A DNA stretch of 64,000 bases from Candidatus Arthromitus sp. SFB-turkey (GTDB taxonomy: Bacteria > Bacillota > Clostridia > Clostridiales > Clostridiaceae): positions 1 to 64,000 of the forward strand of contig NZ_LXFF01000016.1 in NCBI RefSeq assembly GCF_001655775.1. The letters run 5' to 3'. Shown piece by piece: positions 5,967 to 15,886 of the stretch (positions are counted from its first letter, which is position 1; each line of letters begins with the position of its first letter). The notes under the pieces are model-generated. The model had not been told where the DNA came from, made no database searches, and saw only the letters and a list, made by a program, of their open reading frames with translations. The translations under genes and the position numbers were made by a program.

Positions 5967-7847
5967 ATGATGAAAAAATTTGAGGGCAATAGTGAGGAAA
6001 TGCAGTTTGAACGATTTGAACGGTTCGAAAAGCTTTTGAAAAAAAATAAGAATAAGCCCAATTTTGAAGAAATGTCACCGTATGAGATAATTAACTACTT
6101 GAGAGAAGAAGATGTTAGAAAAAATTATAAGGTATTACCTTCGAATAGATTTTTTAAAAAGATGATGTTCTCTTCTTTTTTTGCAATATTTTTGGTATTT
6201 TTTTATGTGATTACAGGCAGTGGAGATATAGTTCAGAGAAATGTAGATGTGTTTGTAAATAAAATTGATAACAAGAAAGAAGTATTAAGTGCAATAAACA
6301 ATTCTTTAGATTATATAATAGAAGGAGATTTTAGAACTTTAATCGACGCGTATAGATCAGACTCTAGTAATTCTTTTGAAAATCATTTTGAACTTGTTAT
6401 TATGTTAAGTAGTATTAATAATTTTTCTCAGGCACAGGAAGAACTGTTAAAATTAAAAGGTAGGGTAGAGCAGATTACTCTTATAAGAAATGATGAAGAA
6501 CATAAAAATAATGTTTATGGATTGCTAGATAATTTTCTTTTGTTAAATAATTTAGAGGAAGCAAAAAATATTTTAGATAAAAATAGGCAAAGTTTAGGAA
6601 ATGATATATTATTCTTGGAAAGAGAAATAATATATTTTCTTTTGATGGAAAATAAAGAGGAAGCCATAAATATTTATTCTTCAATTATGCTTGATAATAT
6701 TGAAGATGTGAATTCTATTTTATGTTACGCAAAATTAAGTGTAATTTTCAATAGATTTGATAGAGCTATAGAGGCTTTAGATAAAGTATTAAGTAAAGAT
6801 ATTAATAACATTAATGTGTTAAGTGTTATAGATATGATGGTTTCTTATGACCTTAATGAATTAAATAGGACTTTAGATTCGTATATTGAGCAAAGCGGAG
6901 GAAATGAGCGATTAAGATTATTAAGAGCAAAAGCTAATAGTAAAGATTTATCAAGAACGCAGATAAATATTGAAGATATAGATGAGTTTATGAAGAAATA
7001 TCCAAATCAAAATTTGCCTAAAATCGTAAAATTAGAAATTTTGACTGATTCTTCTAGATTTGAAGAAGCTACAAGATTGTATAATGAACTTAAAAATATG
7101 CAGGATAAAACTTTTGATGTGTATTATGCTTTGGCAAAATATAGTTTAAGTGTGAATAATTTTAATGATGCTTTAAATTATGTTAAACAAAGTATTGAAC
7201 TTAATAATAAGTTTTATGAAAGTTATGATGTTTTATTAAATATATTGCTTAGTCAAAATAAATCTTTAAACATAAATTATTTTTATTTAAAAATGAAATT
7301 ACTTGATTTAATAAATACAAATATAGATAAAAATTTTGTAGTTAGGTATACAGATAGTTTAAATGATGGAAATAAAGCAATCGAAGTTTTAGAGTTTGCA
7401 AACAAAATTTCTATATTTGAATCTGATTTAAGGTATAAATTAGCAAAAATATATATAGATCAGAGAAGAGACAATGAGGCAAAAGAAAAACTTTATGAGG
7501 CAATAAGTTTAAATGAAAAATCTGTTTATTATAGAACACTTGGAGTTTTATTAGTTGGAATGGGAGAAGTTGAAGAGGGAATTAATAATATTAGAATGGC
7601 GTATTCAATAGATCCTGAAGATATTTTAAATCTAAATAATGCAGGTGCTTATTATGCAAATGTTGAAAAAGATATTCAAAGAGCTTTTTCAAATGTGAAA
7701 GCTGCTTATGAGGGACTTAATGAGAGTTATAGCGAATATGAAGCACTTATAATAAGAGAAAATTATTTTAAACTTGATTCTATATATGATGAAGCTTCAG
7801 GAACATCTACAAGTGAGGAGATTCCATTTATAGATTATTTATACTAA
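5967..7847 (+). CDS. membrane-anchored TPR-repeat protein
   Basis: About 626 residues from ATG 5967, which has GAGG 9 bp upstream; a further in-frame ATG at 5952 overlaps that ribosome site. The N-terminal ~65 residues are charged and cytoplasmic, one transmembrane helix lies at ~66-83, and the remainder is a series of TPR-like helical pairs (recurring Ala-x-x-x-Tyr/Leu-x-x-Ala patterns, for example Ala-Leu-x-Tyr-Val-Lys-Gln-Ser-Ile-Glu-Leu-Asn and Gly-Ile-x-Asn-Ile-Arg-Met-Ala-Tyr-Ser-Ile-Asp-Pro-Glu). TPR arrays scaffold protein complexes; the partner is unknown. A strong terminator follows. Confidence 0.75.
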   Translation: MMKKFEGNSEEMQFERFERFEKLLKKNKNKPNFEEMSPYEIINYLREEDVRKNYKVLPSNRFFKKMMFSSFFAIFLVFFYVITGSGDIVQRNVDVFVNKIDNKKEVLSAINNSLDYIIEGDFRTLIDAYRSDSSNSFENHFELVIMLSSINNFSQAQEELLKLKGRVEQITLIRNDEEHKNNVYGLLDNFLLLNNLEEAKNILDKNRQSLGNDILFLEREIIYFLLMENKEEAINIYSSIMLDNIEDVNSILCYAKLSVIFNRFDRAIEALDKVLSKDINNINVLSVIDMMVSYDLNELNRTLDSYIEQSGGNERLRLLRAKANSKDLSRTQINIEDIDEFMKKYPNQNLPKIVKLEILTDSSRFEEATRLYNELKNMQDKTFDVYYALAKYSLSVNNFNDALNYVKQSIELNNKFYESYDVLLNILLSQNKSLNINYFYLKMKLLDLINTNIDKNFVVRYTDSLNDGNKAIEVLEFANKISIFESDLRYKLAKIYIDQRRDNEAKEKLYEAISLNEKSVYYRTLGVLLVGMGEVEEGINNIRMAYSIDPEDILNLNNAGAYYANVEKDIQRAFSNVKAAYEGLNESYSEYEALIIRENYFKLDSIYDEASGTSTSEEIPFIDYLY

Positions 7848-7865
7848 TTTGTGTGAATTTGTGTG

Positions 7866-7910
7866 AAAACTTTAAGCTTATTTATAAAAAAAAGCTTAAA
7901 GTTTTTTTTT
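7866..7910 (+). terminator. intrinsic terminator of the TPR gene
   Basis: Perfect 14-bp stem (arms 7866-7879 and 7892-7905) with a 12-nt loop, followed by a T run to 7910. It ends transcription of the TPR gene before uppP. Confidence 0.85.
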
Positions 7911-7988
7911 ATTTAACATTATTAAATTCATTAAAGTGGTAATATAATTATTGTGTGTTATAGAGAAAATTTTTAAGGGGGAAATGTT

Positions 7989-8825
7989 TTGGAAATTTTA
8001 TTAATTTTAAAGTCCGTAATTGTTGCAATTGTTGAGGGAATAACTGAATTTTTACCAGTATCATCAACAGGTCATATGATAATAGCAAGCGATATAATAA
8101 ATTTTTCAGAAACTGCAGGTATTGACTTTGTGAATATGTATGAAGTTGTAATTCAATTGGGAGCTATACTTGCAATTATGGTTTTGTATAGGAAAAAAAT
8201 TATAGATTCCATAATTCATTTAAGAGAGTACGGGTTTAAAATGTGGTTTTACATATTTATAGCATTTTTACCATCAGCTATTGTTGGTGTTTTAATAAAT
8301 GATTTTATAAAGAGTAAATTGTTTAATTCATTTAGTGTTTCTATTGGGCTGATTGTTGGAGCTATTATTTTGCTTTTGGTTGAAAAATATTTTTCAAATA
8401 GAAACTTAGATAAGAAAACAAAAGATATTAAAGATATTAATTTAAAACAGGCAGTTGGTATAGGGTGTTTTCAAATATTATCTCTTTGGCCTGGAATGAG
8501 TAGGTCTTCTTCTACAATATCTGGGGCATGGGTATTTGGATGTTCAACAAAATTAGCAGCAGAGTTTTCATTTTTTTTAGCAATTCCAACTATGCTAGGA
8601 GCATCAGTTTATGAACTTTTAGGAATGGATTATACAAATTTTACTACAAATCATGGAATAGCTCTTGTTGTTGGGTTTTTAGTAGCATTTTTAGTGGCGA
8701 TTTTAGTAGTAGATACATTTATAAAGTTTCTTAAAAAATATCCTATGAAATATTTTGCTTATTATAGAATATGTATTGCTATTTTATTAATAGTTTTAGT
8801 TGTTTTTAATATTATTAAGGTTTAG
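7989..8825 (+). CDS. uppP: undecaprenyl-diphosphatase (UppP/BacA family)
   Basis: A 278-residue polytopic membrane enzyme that dephosphorylates undecaprenyl diphosphate to recycle the lipid carrier of cell-wall synthesis; overproduction gives bacitracin resistance in known members. Both family signatures are present: Glu-Gly-Ile-Thr-Glu-Phe-Leu-Pro-Val-Ser-Ser-Thr-Gly-His at 16-29 and Pro-Gly-Met-Ser-Arg-Ser-Ser-Ser-Thr at 168-176. Full family length. The start is TTG at 7989 behind AAGGGG; the ATG at 7984 runs straight into a stop in another frame. It is flanked by a terminator upstream and has a TATAAT at 7943-7948, so it is probably monocistronic. Confidence 0.95.
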   Translation: MEILLILKSVIVAIVEGITEFLPVSSTGHMIIASDIINFSETAGIDFVNMYEVVIQLGAILAIMVLYRKKIIDSIIHLREYGFKMWFYIFIAFLPSAIVGVLINDFIKSKLFNSFSVSIGLIVGAIILLLVEKYFSNRNLDKKTKDIKDINLKQAVGIGCFQILSLWPGMSRSSSTISGAWVFGCSTKLAAEFSFFLAIPTMLGASVYELLGMDYTNFTTNHGIALVVGFLVAFLVAILVVDTFIKFLKKYPMKYFAYYRICIAILLIVLVVFNIIKV

Positions 8826-8847
8826 ATAATAAATGAGTTACAATGTA

Positions 8848-8876
8848 TTTACATGAATTAATGTTTGTGTTAGAAT
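8848..8876 (+). promoter_or_regulatory. sigma-A-type promoter of pfkA
   Basis: TTTACA at 8848-8853 and TAGAAT at 8871-8876 with exactly 17 bp between them, and TG one base before the -10 element. It lies 37 bp upstream of the pfkA start codon. Confidence 0.6.
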
Positions 8877-8912
8877 TGATGATAGTTGTACTCAAATATT
8901 GGGAGGATTACT

Positions 8913-10007
8913 ATGAATCAGATTAAGAAAATTGCTTTACTTACAGGTGGAGGAGATTGTCCAGGACTTAATGCGGTTATAAGAGCGGTAACAAAGACGG
9001 CTATTTTAGAATATGGTTATGAGGTTATAGGATATAGATTTGGGTATAGGGGTTTATATAATAATGATTATATAAACTTGGACATAAATACGGTTGATAA
9101 TATTTTACATAAAGGTGGAACAATCCTCTGGAGTTCTAATAAGGATAATCTTTTTGATTATATAGTTGAAGAAAACGGGAAAAAAGTAAAAAAAGATGTT
9201 TCAAATGTTGCTATAGAGAATCTTAAAAAAGAGAATGTTGATGCTATAGTTATAATTGGTGGAGATGGAACTTTAACATCAGCTAGAGATTTTTCACGTA
9301 GAGGTATTAATGTTATAGGTGTACCTAAGACTATAGATAATGATTTAGGTTCTACTGATTTTACATTTGGTTTTAATACAGCAATTGGTATAGTTACTGA
9401 TTGTTTGGATAGACTTCATACAACAGCTGAATCACATCATAGAATATTGATTGCTGAAGTTATGGGGAGAAATGCAGGTTGGATTGCTCTTCACGCTGGA
9501 ATTGCTGGAGATGCACATGTAATTTTGATTCCAGAGATACCATATAGTATAGATAAGATTGTTGATAAAATTAATGAAAGAAAGGCAAAGGGGTATAAGT
9601 ATACTTTAATTGTTGTTTCTGAAGGAGCTAAGTCTATTACAGGTGAAACTGTTGTTGCAAAAGTTGTTGAAGATTCACCAGATCCAATAAGATTTGGAGG
9701 AATAGCAAATAAGATTGCTCATGATTTAGAAGGTAGGGTTTCGGACCAAGAAATAAGATCTACAATTCTTGGTCATATTCAAAGAGGTGGAAACACTTCT
9801 ACGTATGATAGAGTTTTATCTACGAGGTATGGAGCAGCAGCAGCTAGACTTATTAGCGAAGGTAAATTCGGTAACATGGTTTGCTTAAAAGGTGACGAAA
9901 TAAGTTGCGTTAGTCTTGAAGATGTAATTGGTAAGGAAAAGTATGTTGATCCTAATCATGAATTAGTTGAGATATCAAAGAAAATGGGAATTGGATTTGG
10001 AGATTAA
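8913..10007 (+). CDS. pfkA: 6-phosphofructokinase, mixed-substrate (group III) type
   Basis: A 364-residue cytoplasmic glycolytic kinase making fructose 1,6-bisphosphate. ATG 8913 is chosen for its GGGAGG site. Motifs: Gly-Gly-Gly-Asp-Cys-Pro-Gly-Leu-Asn at 12-20, Gly-Gly-Asp-Gly-Thr at 116-120, Pro-Lys-Thr-Ile-Asp-Asn-Asp with the catalytic Asp at 138-144, and Met-Gly-Arg-Asn-Ala-Gly-Trp-Ile-Ala. The Gly in Gly-Gly-Asp-Gly-Thr points to ATP rather than pyrophosphate, while the Lys in Pro-Lys-Thr replaces the Gly of classic allosteric ATP enzymes; that combination is known from the long mixed-substrate group. The length (364, against ~320 for classic PfkA) agrees. Monocistronic, with its own promoter and terminator. 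Confidence 0.93.
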   Translation: MNQIKKIALLTGGGDCPGLNAVIRAVTKTAILEYGYEVIGYRFGYRGLYNNDYINLDINTVDNILHKGGTILWSSNKDNLFDYIVEENGKKVKKDVSNVAIENLKKENVDAIVIIGGDGTLTSARDFSRRGINVIGVPKTIDNDLGSTDFTFGFNTAIGIVTDCLDRLHTTAESHHRILIAEVMGRNAGWIALHAGIAGDAHVILIPEIPYSIDKIVDKINERKAKGYKYTLIVVSEGAKSITGETVVAKVVEDSPDPIRFGGIANKIAHDLEGRVSDQEIRSTILGHIQRGGNTSTYDRVLSTRYGAAAARLISEGKFGNMVCLKGDEISCVSLEDVIGKEKYVDPNHELVEISKKMGIGFGD

Positions 10008-10012
10008 TATTG

Positions 10013-10038
10013 AACACCGTTTTTTACGGTGTTTTTTG
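10013..10038 (+). terminator. intrinsic terminator of pfkA
   Basis: 8-bp stem AACACCGT/ACGGTGTT with a five-T loop and a T run, 5 bp after the pfkA stop. Confidence 0.85.
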
Positions 10039-10114
10039 CTATTAAAATAACTTGAATAAAAAAATATTTAATTGAGCAAAATAATATCAATTAAATAAAA
10101 CGGAGTGTGTTTTT

Positions 10115-10600
10115 ATGAATTTTATAAGAAAAATGTCAGTTTTTTTAGTTTTTGTATTATGTTTAGGAGTTATGACTTCTTGTTTAGGGTCAGGTTCTTC
10201 TAGTAAAAAGATATCTTTATCTACAGATGAAATATATGAAAAAGCTATAAGTGGAGTTGAACTTCCAAAGCTACAAAAACTTTCTTCAAGTGAGTTAGAA
10301 AGTTTATTTAATTTAAAATCATCTAATGTTGAAGAGTATACAGTTTGTATAAGTATGATGAATGTTCAGGCAAGTGAAATTGCTGTTTTCAAGTTTTCAA
10401 GCAAAGAACAAGAAAGTGCAATTGATAAAGCTATAGAGAAAAGATTAAAAGATTTAGATGCTACATGGGGAAGTTATTTACCAGCTCAACATGAACTTGT
10501 AAAAAATGTTAAAAAGTTTTCTCATGGTGATGTAAAGGGATATGTTATAGCAGAGGATGCTGATAAGATAATTTCTAACATTGATAAAGCAGTAAAATAA
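10115..10600 (+). CDS. DUF4358 lipoprotein
   Basis: A 161-residue lipoprotein: basic start, hydrophobic helix, and lipobox with the lipidated Cys at 23, followed by a Ser/Gly linker. The mature part matches the DUF4358 pattern of Clostridia: a predicted two-layer alpha/beta unit with a central Val-Phe-Lys-Phe strand and a helix rich in Lys-Arg-Leu. Exported and anchored to the outer face of the membrane; role unknown. A ribosome site (CGGAG) precedes the ATG, and a terminator follows directly. Confidence 0.75.
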   Translation: MNFIRKMSVFLVFVLCLGVMTSCLGSGSSSKKISLSTDEIYEKAISGVELPKLQKLSSSELESLFNLKSSNVEEYTVCISMMNVQASEIAVFKFSSKEQESAIDKAIEKRLKDLDATWGSYLPAQHELVKNVKKFSHGDVKGYVIAEDADKIISNIDKAVK

Positions 10601-10611
10601 ATTTGTATTTT

Positions 10612-10640
10612 AATAACGGCTTTTTTAAGTCGTTATTTTT
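10612..10640 (+). terminator. intrinsic terminator of the DUF4358 gene
   Basis: 10-bp stem with one G-T pair (ATAACGGCTT / AAGTCGTTAT), four-T loop, T run. Confidence 0.8.
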
Positions 10641-10709
10641 TTATGTTGATTACAAAAATATTTTTTGAGATAATTTTTGGGATGAAATTTTTGAAAGAGG
10701 ATAGTTAGG

Positions 10710-11786
10710 ATGATTTTTAAAAATCTTTTAGATTATGGAATAGATGATTATTTTATTAATGAATCAAAAAAATATGAAAATATGAAAGTTGGTAGAGTTA
10801 TTTCTCAATATAATGAATTATATAGAGTAGTTACAGAACATGGTGAAATGTTAGCTGAAGTTTCTGGAAAATTTAGATATAATACAGAAAAAGTTTTTGA
10901 GTATCCAGCTGTAGGGGATTTTGTTATGCTTGATTATGATGAAAATAATATGGCTGGAAATGGAATTATACATAAAGTTTTAACTCGTAAAAGTGTTTTT
11001 AAACGTAAAGGTGTTGGAGATAAAAATCAAACACAAATAGTGTCAACTAACATTGATATTGTGTTTATTTGTACTTCATTAAATAAAAATTATAATTTAA
11101 ATAGAATAGAAAGATATGTTGCTATTGCTTGGGATAGTAATATTAAACCTGTGATAATATTAACTAAAAGTGATTTATGTGAAAATGTAAGTGAAATTTT
11201 ATTTGAAGTTTCAAATAGTATACTTGGGGTAGATATAATTATAACATCTAGTTATGATAAAAGTTCTTATGATCAAATATTTAATTATTTAAAACCTGGA
11301 GTTACTGGTTGTTTTGTTGGATCATCTGGTGTTGGAAAATCAACTATAATTAATTATTTAATTGGAGAAAATTATTTTTTAACAAATGATATAAGTAACT
11401 ATGATAAGGGAAAACATACAACAACAAGAAGAGAGCTTATAGTACTTTCAAAAGGTGGAATTGTAATTGATACTCCTGGAATGAGAGAGATTGGACTTGA
11501 TTTAGTTGATGTAGATAAATCATTTTTTGATATTGAAGAGTTGGCTCTTAAATGTAAATTTAAAGATTGTACTCATACAAGTGAACCAGGGTGTTTTGTA
11601 CAAGAACAAATAAAATTAGGAAATTTAGATAAGAGACGTTTGGAAAGCTATGAAAAATTAAAAAAGGAATCTTTATATGATGGATTATCTTTTAGAGAAA
11701 TAGAAAACAAGAAGCTTGAAGTTATGTTTAAAGAATTTGGTGGAATAAAAAATGCCAGAAAATATTTAAAAAGTAAAAAGAAATAA
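10710..11786 (+). CDS. rsgA: ribosome small-subunit biogenesis GTPase RsgA
   Basis: A 358-residue circularly permuted GTPase that helps mature the 30S subunit. Order of parts: OB-fold (about 25-95), then the G4 motif Thr-Lys-Ser-Asp at 152-155, G1 Gly-Ser-Ser-Gly-Val-Gly-Lys-Ser-Thr at 204-212, G3 Asp-Thr-Pro-Gly at 254-257, and a zinc-binding Cys-x4-Cys-x-His-x5-Cys motif near 277-290. The G4 motif preceding G1 is the family hallmark. It resembles the longer RsgA subtype. Good AGAGGA site; shared bidirectional terminator with the convergent gdhA. Confidence 0.95.
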   Translation: MIFKNLLDYGIDDYFINESKKYENMKVGRVISQYNELYRVVTEHGEMLAEVSGKFRYNTEKVFEYPAVGDFVMLDYDENNMAGNGIIHKVLTRKSVFKRKGVGDKNQTQIVSTNIDIVFICTSLNKNYNLNRIERYVAIAWDSNIKPVIILTKSDLCENVSEILFEVSNSILGVDIIITSSYDKSSYDQIFNYLKPGVTGCFVGSSGVGKSTIINYLIGENYFLTNDISNYDKGKHTTTRRELIVLSKGGIVIDTPGMREIGLDLVDVDKSFFDIEELALKCKFKDCTHTSEPGCFVQEQIKLGNLDKRRLESYEKLKKESLYDGLSFREIENKKLEVMFKEFGGIKNARKYLKSKKK

Positions 11787-11791
11787 AAAAA

Positions 11792-11818
11792 GGTATGCAA
11801 TTTGCATACCGTTTATTT
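11792..11818. terminator. bidirectional terminator between rsgA and gdhA
   Basis: GGTATGC / GCATACC stem (11792-11810) with an A run on one side and a T run on the other, so it can serve both convergent genes. Confidence 0.8.
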
Positions 11819-11819
11819 T

Positions 11820-13178
<1,359 letters not shown>

Positions 13179-13184
13179 CTAAAA

Positions 13185-13799
13185 TCATAATTTATTTGAG
13201 AAATATCCATTACTTATTAAATTTAGTTTTATGGACTTTACAATAGCTAGATAGAGTGCTGTTGTGTCAAACCGTGCATCATGAAAATAAGAGTCTTCAC
13301 TATTAAAAAATTTCTTTGTTGAATCCAATATGTTTTCTTCAGAAATTTTAAGATAAGTTAAAAGTTCTGATAATTTTGGTGATTTTAAAGTTCCAATAGA
13401 ACTTTTTAGTTTTAATATGTTTTTAAAATAATTCATGGAACAAAATAAATTTTTAGGTTCAAACTCTATATTTATTCTTTCAAATTCTTTTTTTAAAAAA
13501 CTAATATCAAAATTAATGTTATGTCCTAGTATAAAATCACTTTCCATCAAGTCTTTTTTAAAAAGTTTATAAATGTCTTTAAACTTTAAGTTTCCACTTA
13601 AAGTTTTTAATGTCTCTACGTCAAAACCGTGAACGTTGTATGCAGTTTCTGATATGTAATCAACTGAAAAGAAAAAATTTTTTGCTCGTACTTTTTCATC
13701 AGGTGAAACTGGATTTGTGTTATAAATTATGTATGTTAGTTGACATATTTGGCCAGGCGATCTATCACTAGTTTCTGTATCTAAAAATACAAGTTTCAT
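13185..13799 (-). CDS. DEDDh 3'-5' exonuclease (DNA polymerase III epsilon-like)
   Basis: A 204-residue stand-alone exonuclease domain. Exo I is Phe-Leu-Asp-Thr-Glu-Thr at 5-10; Exo II is Gly-His-Asn-Ile-Asn-Phe-Asp-Ile-Ser-Phe; Exo III is His-Asp-Ala-Arg-Phe-Asp-Thr, the DEDDh arrangement. Such proteins are proofreading-like or RNase T-like nucleases; the exact substrate is not readable. Its ATG overlaps the arginase stop codon by one base (TAATG), so translation is probably coupled. Confidence 0.85.
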   Translation of the reverse strand: MKLVFLDTETSDRSPGQICQLTYIIYNTNPVSPDEKVRAKNFFFSVDYISETAYNVHGFDVETLKTLSGNLKFKDIYKLFKKDLMESDFILGHNINFDISFLKKEFERINIEFEPKNLFCSMNYFKNILKLKSSIGTLKSPKLSELLTYLKISEENILDSTKKFFNSEDSYFHDARFDTTALYLAIVKSIKLNLISNGYFSNKL

Positions 13800-14692
13800 T
13801 ATTTGTTAATCCTCCTAAATAAAAATTCTAATATTTCAAGGCAAAGATTAAGAGTTTGATTATCTTTATCAAGTAGAGGATTAAATTCAACAAAATCCAT
13901 TGAAACTATATTTATAGCTGATAAAAGTTTATCTAAAAAGCTTTTTATTTCATCTACATATAATCCATTTTTTACAGGAGTACCAGTACCAGGAACATAT
14001 ACTGGGTCAAATACGTCAATGTCAAAGGATAAATGAAAGTTATGTATTTTATTTTTTGATACATATTTTTTTAAAGTATTAATCATTAATTCGGGATTTA
14101 ATAAATTAAAAGAATTTGTATCGTATATGTGCATTTCATTTTTTATTATAAAGTCTTTTTCACCATCATCAAGGGAGCGAACCCCAAATAAAAATACATT
14201 TCTAGGATCGATTTTATTTTTGAATAAAGATAGAAATTTTTCATCTCCATAACCTAAAGAACAAGCTAAAGGCATTCCGTGAGCATTACATGATGGTGAT
14301 GTTGAAGGTGTATTTAAATCTCCATGAGCATCAATCCATATTACGCCAGTGTTTTTAAAGAAATTTGAAAATCCAGCTAGAGATCCAATTGAAATGGAAT
14401 GGTCTCCACCTAAAACCAGTGGAAAATTATTTTCAGAGTAGCTTTTACAAATTTGTTCAGATAAAGCTGTAACTGAAGGAATTATTTTATCGAAATATTT
14501 TATATATTTATTTTCTTTAAATTTATCATCAAAATTTTGTTCAATTTCTATGTCTATAATTTTATTTATTTTATGATTACAATTTTTAAGAATAGATTCA
14601 AGATCATTGTCTATAAGCATCTTCGGTGCCAATTCAACGCCTTTTTTATCACATCCGTAAAATGTAGCCATGTTTATTATATCTAATTTCAT
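13799..14692 (-). CDS. rocF: arginase / ureohydrolase family enzyme
   Basis: About 297 residues from ATG 14692; the frame is open to 14749 but conserved sequence begins at Met-Lys-Leu-Asp-Ile. GGAGG lies 13 bp upstream, a long spacing. The di-manganese ligands are all visible: Gly-Gly-Asp-His-Ser, Asp-Ala-His-Gly-Asp-Leu-Asn, and Ser-Phe-Asp-Ile-Asp-Val-Phe-Asp-Pro. The Asn-Ala-His-Gly-Met-Pro segment and the Gly-Thr-Gly-Thr-Pro loop favour arginase (arginine to ornithine and urea) over agmatinase. Coupled to the downstream exonuclease. Confidence 0.88.
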   Translation of the reverse strand: MKLDIINMATFYGCDKKGVELAPKMLIDNDLESILKNCNHKINKIIDIEIEQNFDDKFKENKYIKYFDKIIPSVTALSEQICKSYSENNFPLVLGGDHSISIGSLAGFSNFFKNTGVIWIDAHGDLNTPSTSPSCNAHGMPLACSLGYGDEKFLSLFKNKIDPRNVFLFGVRSLDDGEKDFIIKNEMHIYDTNSFNLLNPELMINTLKKYVSKNKIHNFHLSFDIDVFDPVYVPGTGTPVKNGLYVDEIKSFLDKLLSAINIVSMDFVEFNPLLDKDNQTLNLCLEILEFLFRRINK

Positions 14693-14846
14693 TTCAGGTA
14701 AAAGTCCTCCAAAATTATTAAAATTAAAAAAATTAGTATAAAATAACAAAAATATTGGAAATATAATACATATTTTTATACTTAGTTAATTTTAAATAAG
14801 CTAATTATAACAAAAATTATTATCATAAGAAAGGAGAAAATAAAAA

Positions 14847-15389
14847 ATGAACAAAGAGAGGAATCATTTACAAATAACAAAACCTATTTTAATATTTTGC
14901 ATAATTTTAATATTGTTTATTTTAATGAGTTGTTCTAAGAGTGAAAACGATAAAGTTAGTTTAAATGTAAATAAAAACAATACAAGTCAAAAAACTTTAA
15001 TAGATAAAGCTGTAACAAGTATTGATGAGCAAAATGAGGTTCAAGTACAAACTTTTGATAAAAATAATAATGAAGTAAGTAAATATTTTGAAAGTGATAA
15101 TAGATTTGATGATTTATCTAATATTAAAAATACATATTATGGAAAATATAATTTGCACGGGGAAGAAGTATTTGGAAGTTTTGAAGTTACAAGAAATTCA
15201 GTGATATTTACTCCTGATGATGGTAATTCAAAAGAGATAATTCATTTTTCAGGTATAAGAAACATTGATAGAAGAGAGTATCCTAGTGGAAAAATAGATT
15301 TATTATTTCAATATGATGGGCATGAAAAGATAATTAAAAATGTTAGTGATGAAATGTTTAGTGATGTTTTATTATATACAACAAAATAA
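14847..15389 (+). CDS. lipoprotein of unknown function
   Basis: A 180-residue exported protein: short polar N-terminus, hydrophobic helix 13-27, lipobox with Cys at 29, then an Asn/Lys/Ser-rich linker to about residue 85 and a compact beta-rich C-terminal domain (His-Gly-Glu-Glu-Val-Phe-Gly-Ser-Phe-Glu-Val and following). GAAAGGAG precedes the ATG. Monocistronic: it is followed by a strong terminator. I do not recognise the family. Confidence 0.7.
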   Translation: MNKERNHLQITKPILIFCIILILFILMSCSKSENDKVSLNVNKNNTSQKTLIDKAVTSIDEQNEVQVQTFDKNNNEVSKYFESDNRFDDLSNIKNTYYGKYNLHGEEVFGSFEVTRNSVIFTPDDGNSKEIIHFSGIRNIDRREYPSGKIDLLFQYDGHEKIIKNVSDEMFSDVLLYTTK

Positions 15390-15395
15390 ATTTTA

Positions 15396-15438
15396 AAAAT
15401 ATGAAGCTTTTTATTAATGAGAGCTTCATATTTTTTTT
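15396..15438 (+). terminator. intrinsic terminator of the lipoprotein gene
   Basis: 13-bp stem (arms 15396-15408 and 15422-15434), 13-nt loop, T run. Confidence 0.85.
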
Positions 15439-15524
15439 AATTATTTAAAAATTATAAATGTATTAAAAACACCTAAATATACCAAAATATATATACAAAA
15501 ATTGATACGGAAGGAAAATTTTAT

Positions 15525-15863
15525 ATGAAATTCTTAAAATTTAAATACGCACTTATTCCTATAGTTGTATTGGTTTTTTCAACTATAATTCAAGTTCCAA
15601 TAATTAATTTTGTTAAAGCTGAGTCTTCAAGATATATGCTTACAAATTATAGAGAGAACGTAAAGGAAGATATTTTAAAAGTTGTTGAAGCTAATGTTAA
15701 GTCAAAGTTAAAAGAATCTTTAAAAAGTGAGGTTATACAAGAACTTAGAACAGAACTTTTGGACGAAGTAATGGATAATTTGAGAATTGATTTAACAAAA
15801 GAGATTAGAGAAGGAAGACAGTGGATTGAATCTTCAGCTTCTAAAGTTAAAAGTGATAGATAA
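15525..15863 (+). CDS. secreted or anchored coiled-coil protein
   Basis: A 112-residue protein with an N-terminal hydrophobic helix (about residues 8-27, with Val-Lys-Ala-Glu afterwards resembling a signal peptidase site), then one long Lys/Glu/Leu heptad-type helix to the end. GGAAGGAAA is the ribosome site. It is the first of a tight series of small exported helical proteins (15525-17929), and the Lys-Glu-Asp/Val-Glu-x-Glu repeats resemble those of the next gene. Function unknown. Confidence 0.65.
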   Translation: MKFLKFKYALIPIVVLVFSTIIQVPIINFVKAESSRYMLTNYRENVKEDILKVVEANVKSKLKESLKSEVIQELRTELLDEVMDNLRIDLTKEIREGRQWIESSASKVKSDR

Positions 15864-15886
15864 AAAATGTTTTGGAGGTAACTTAA

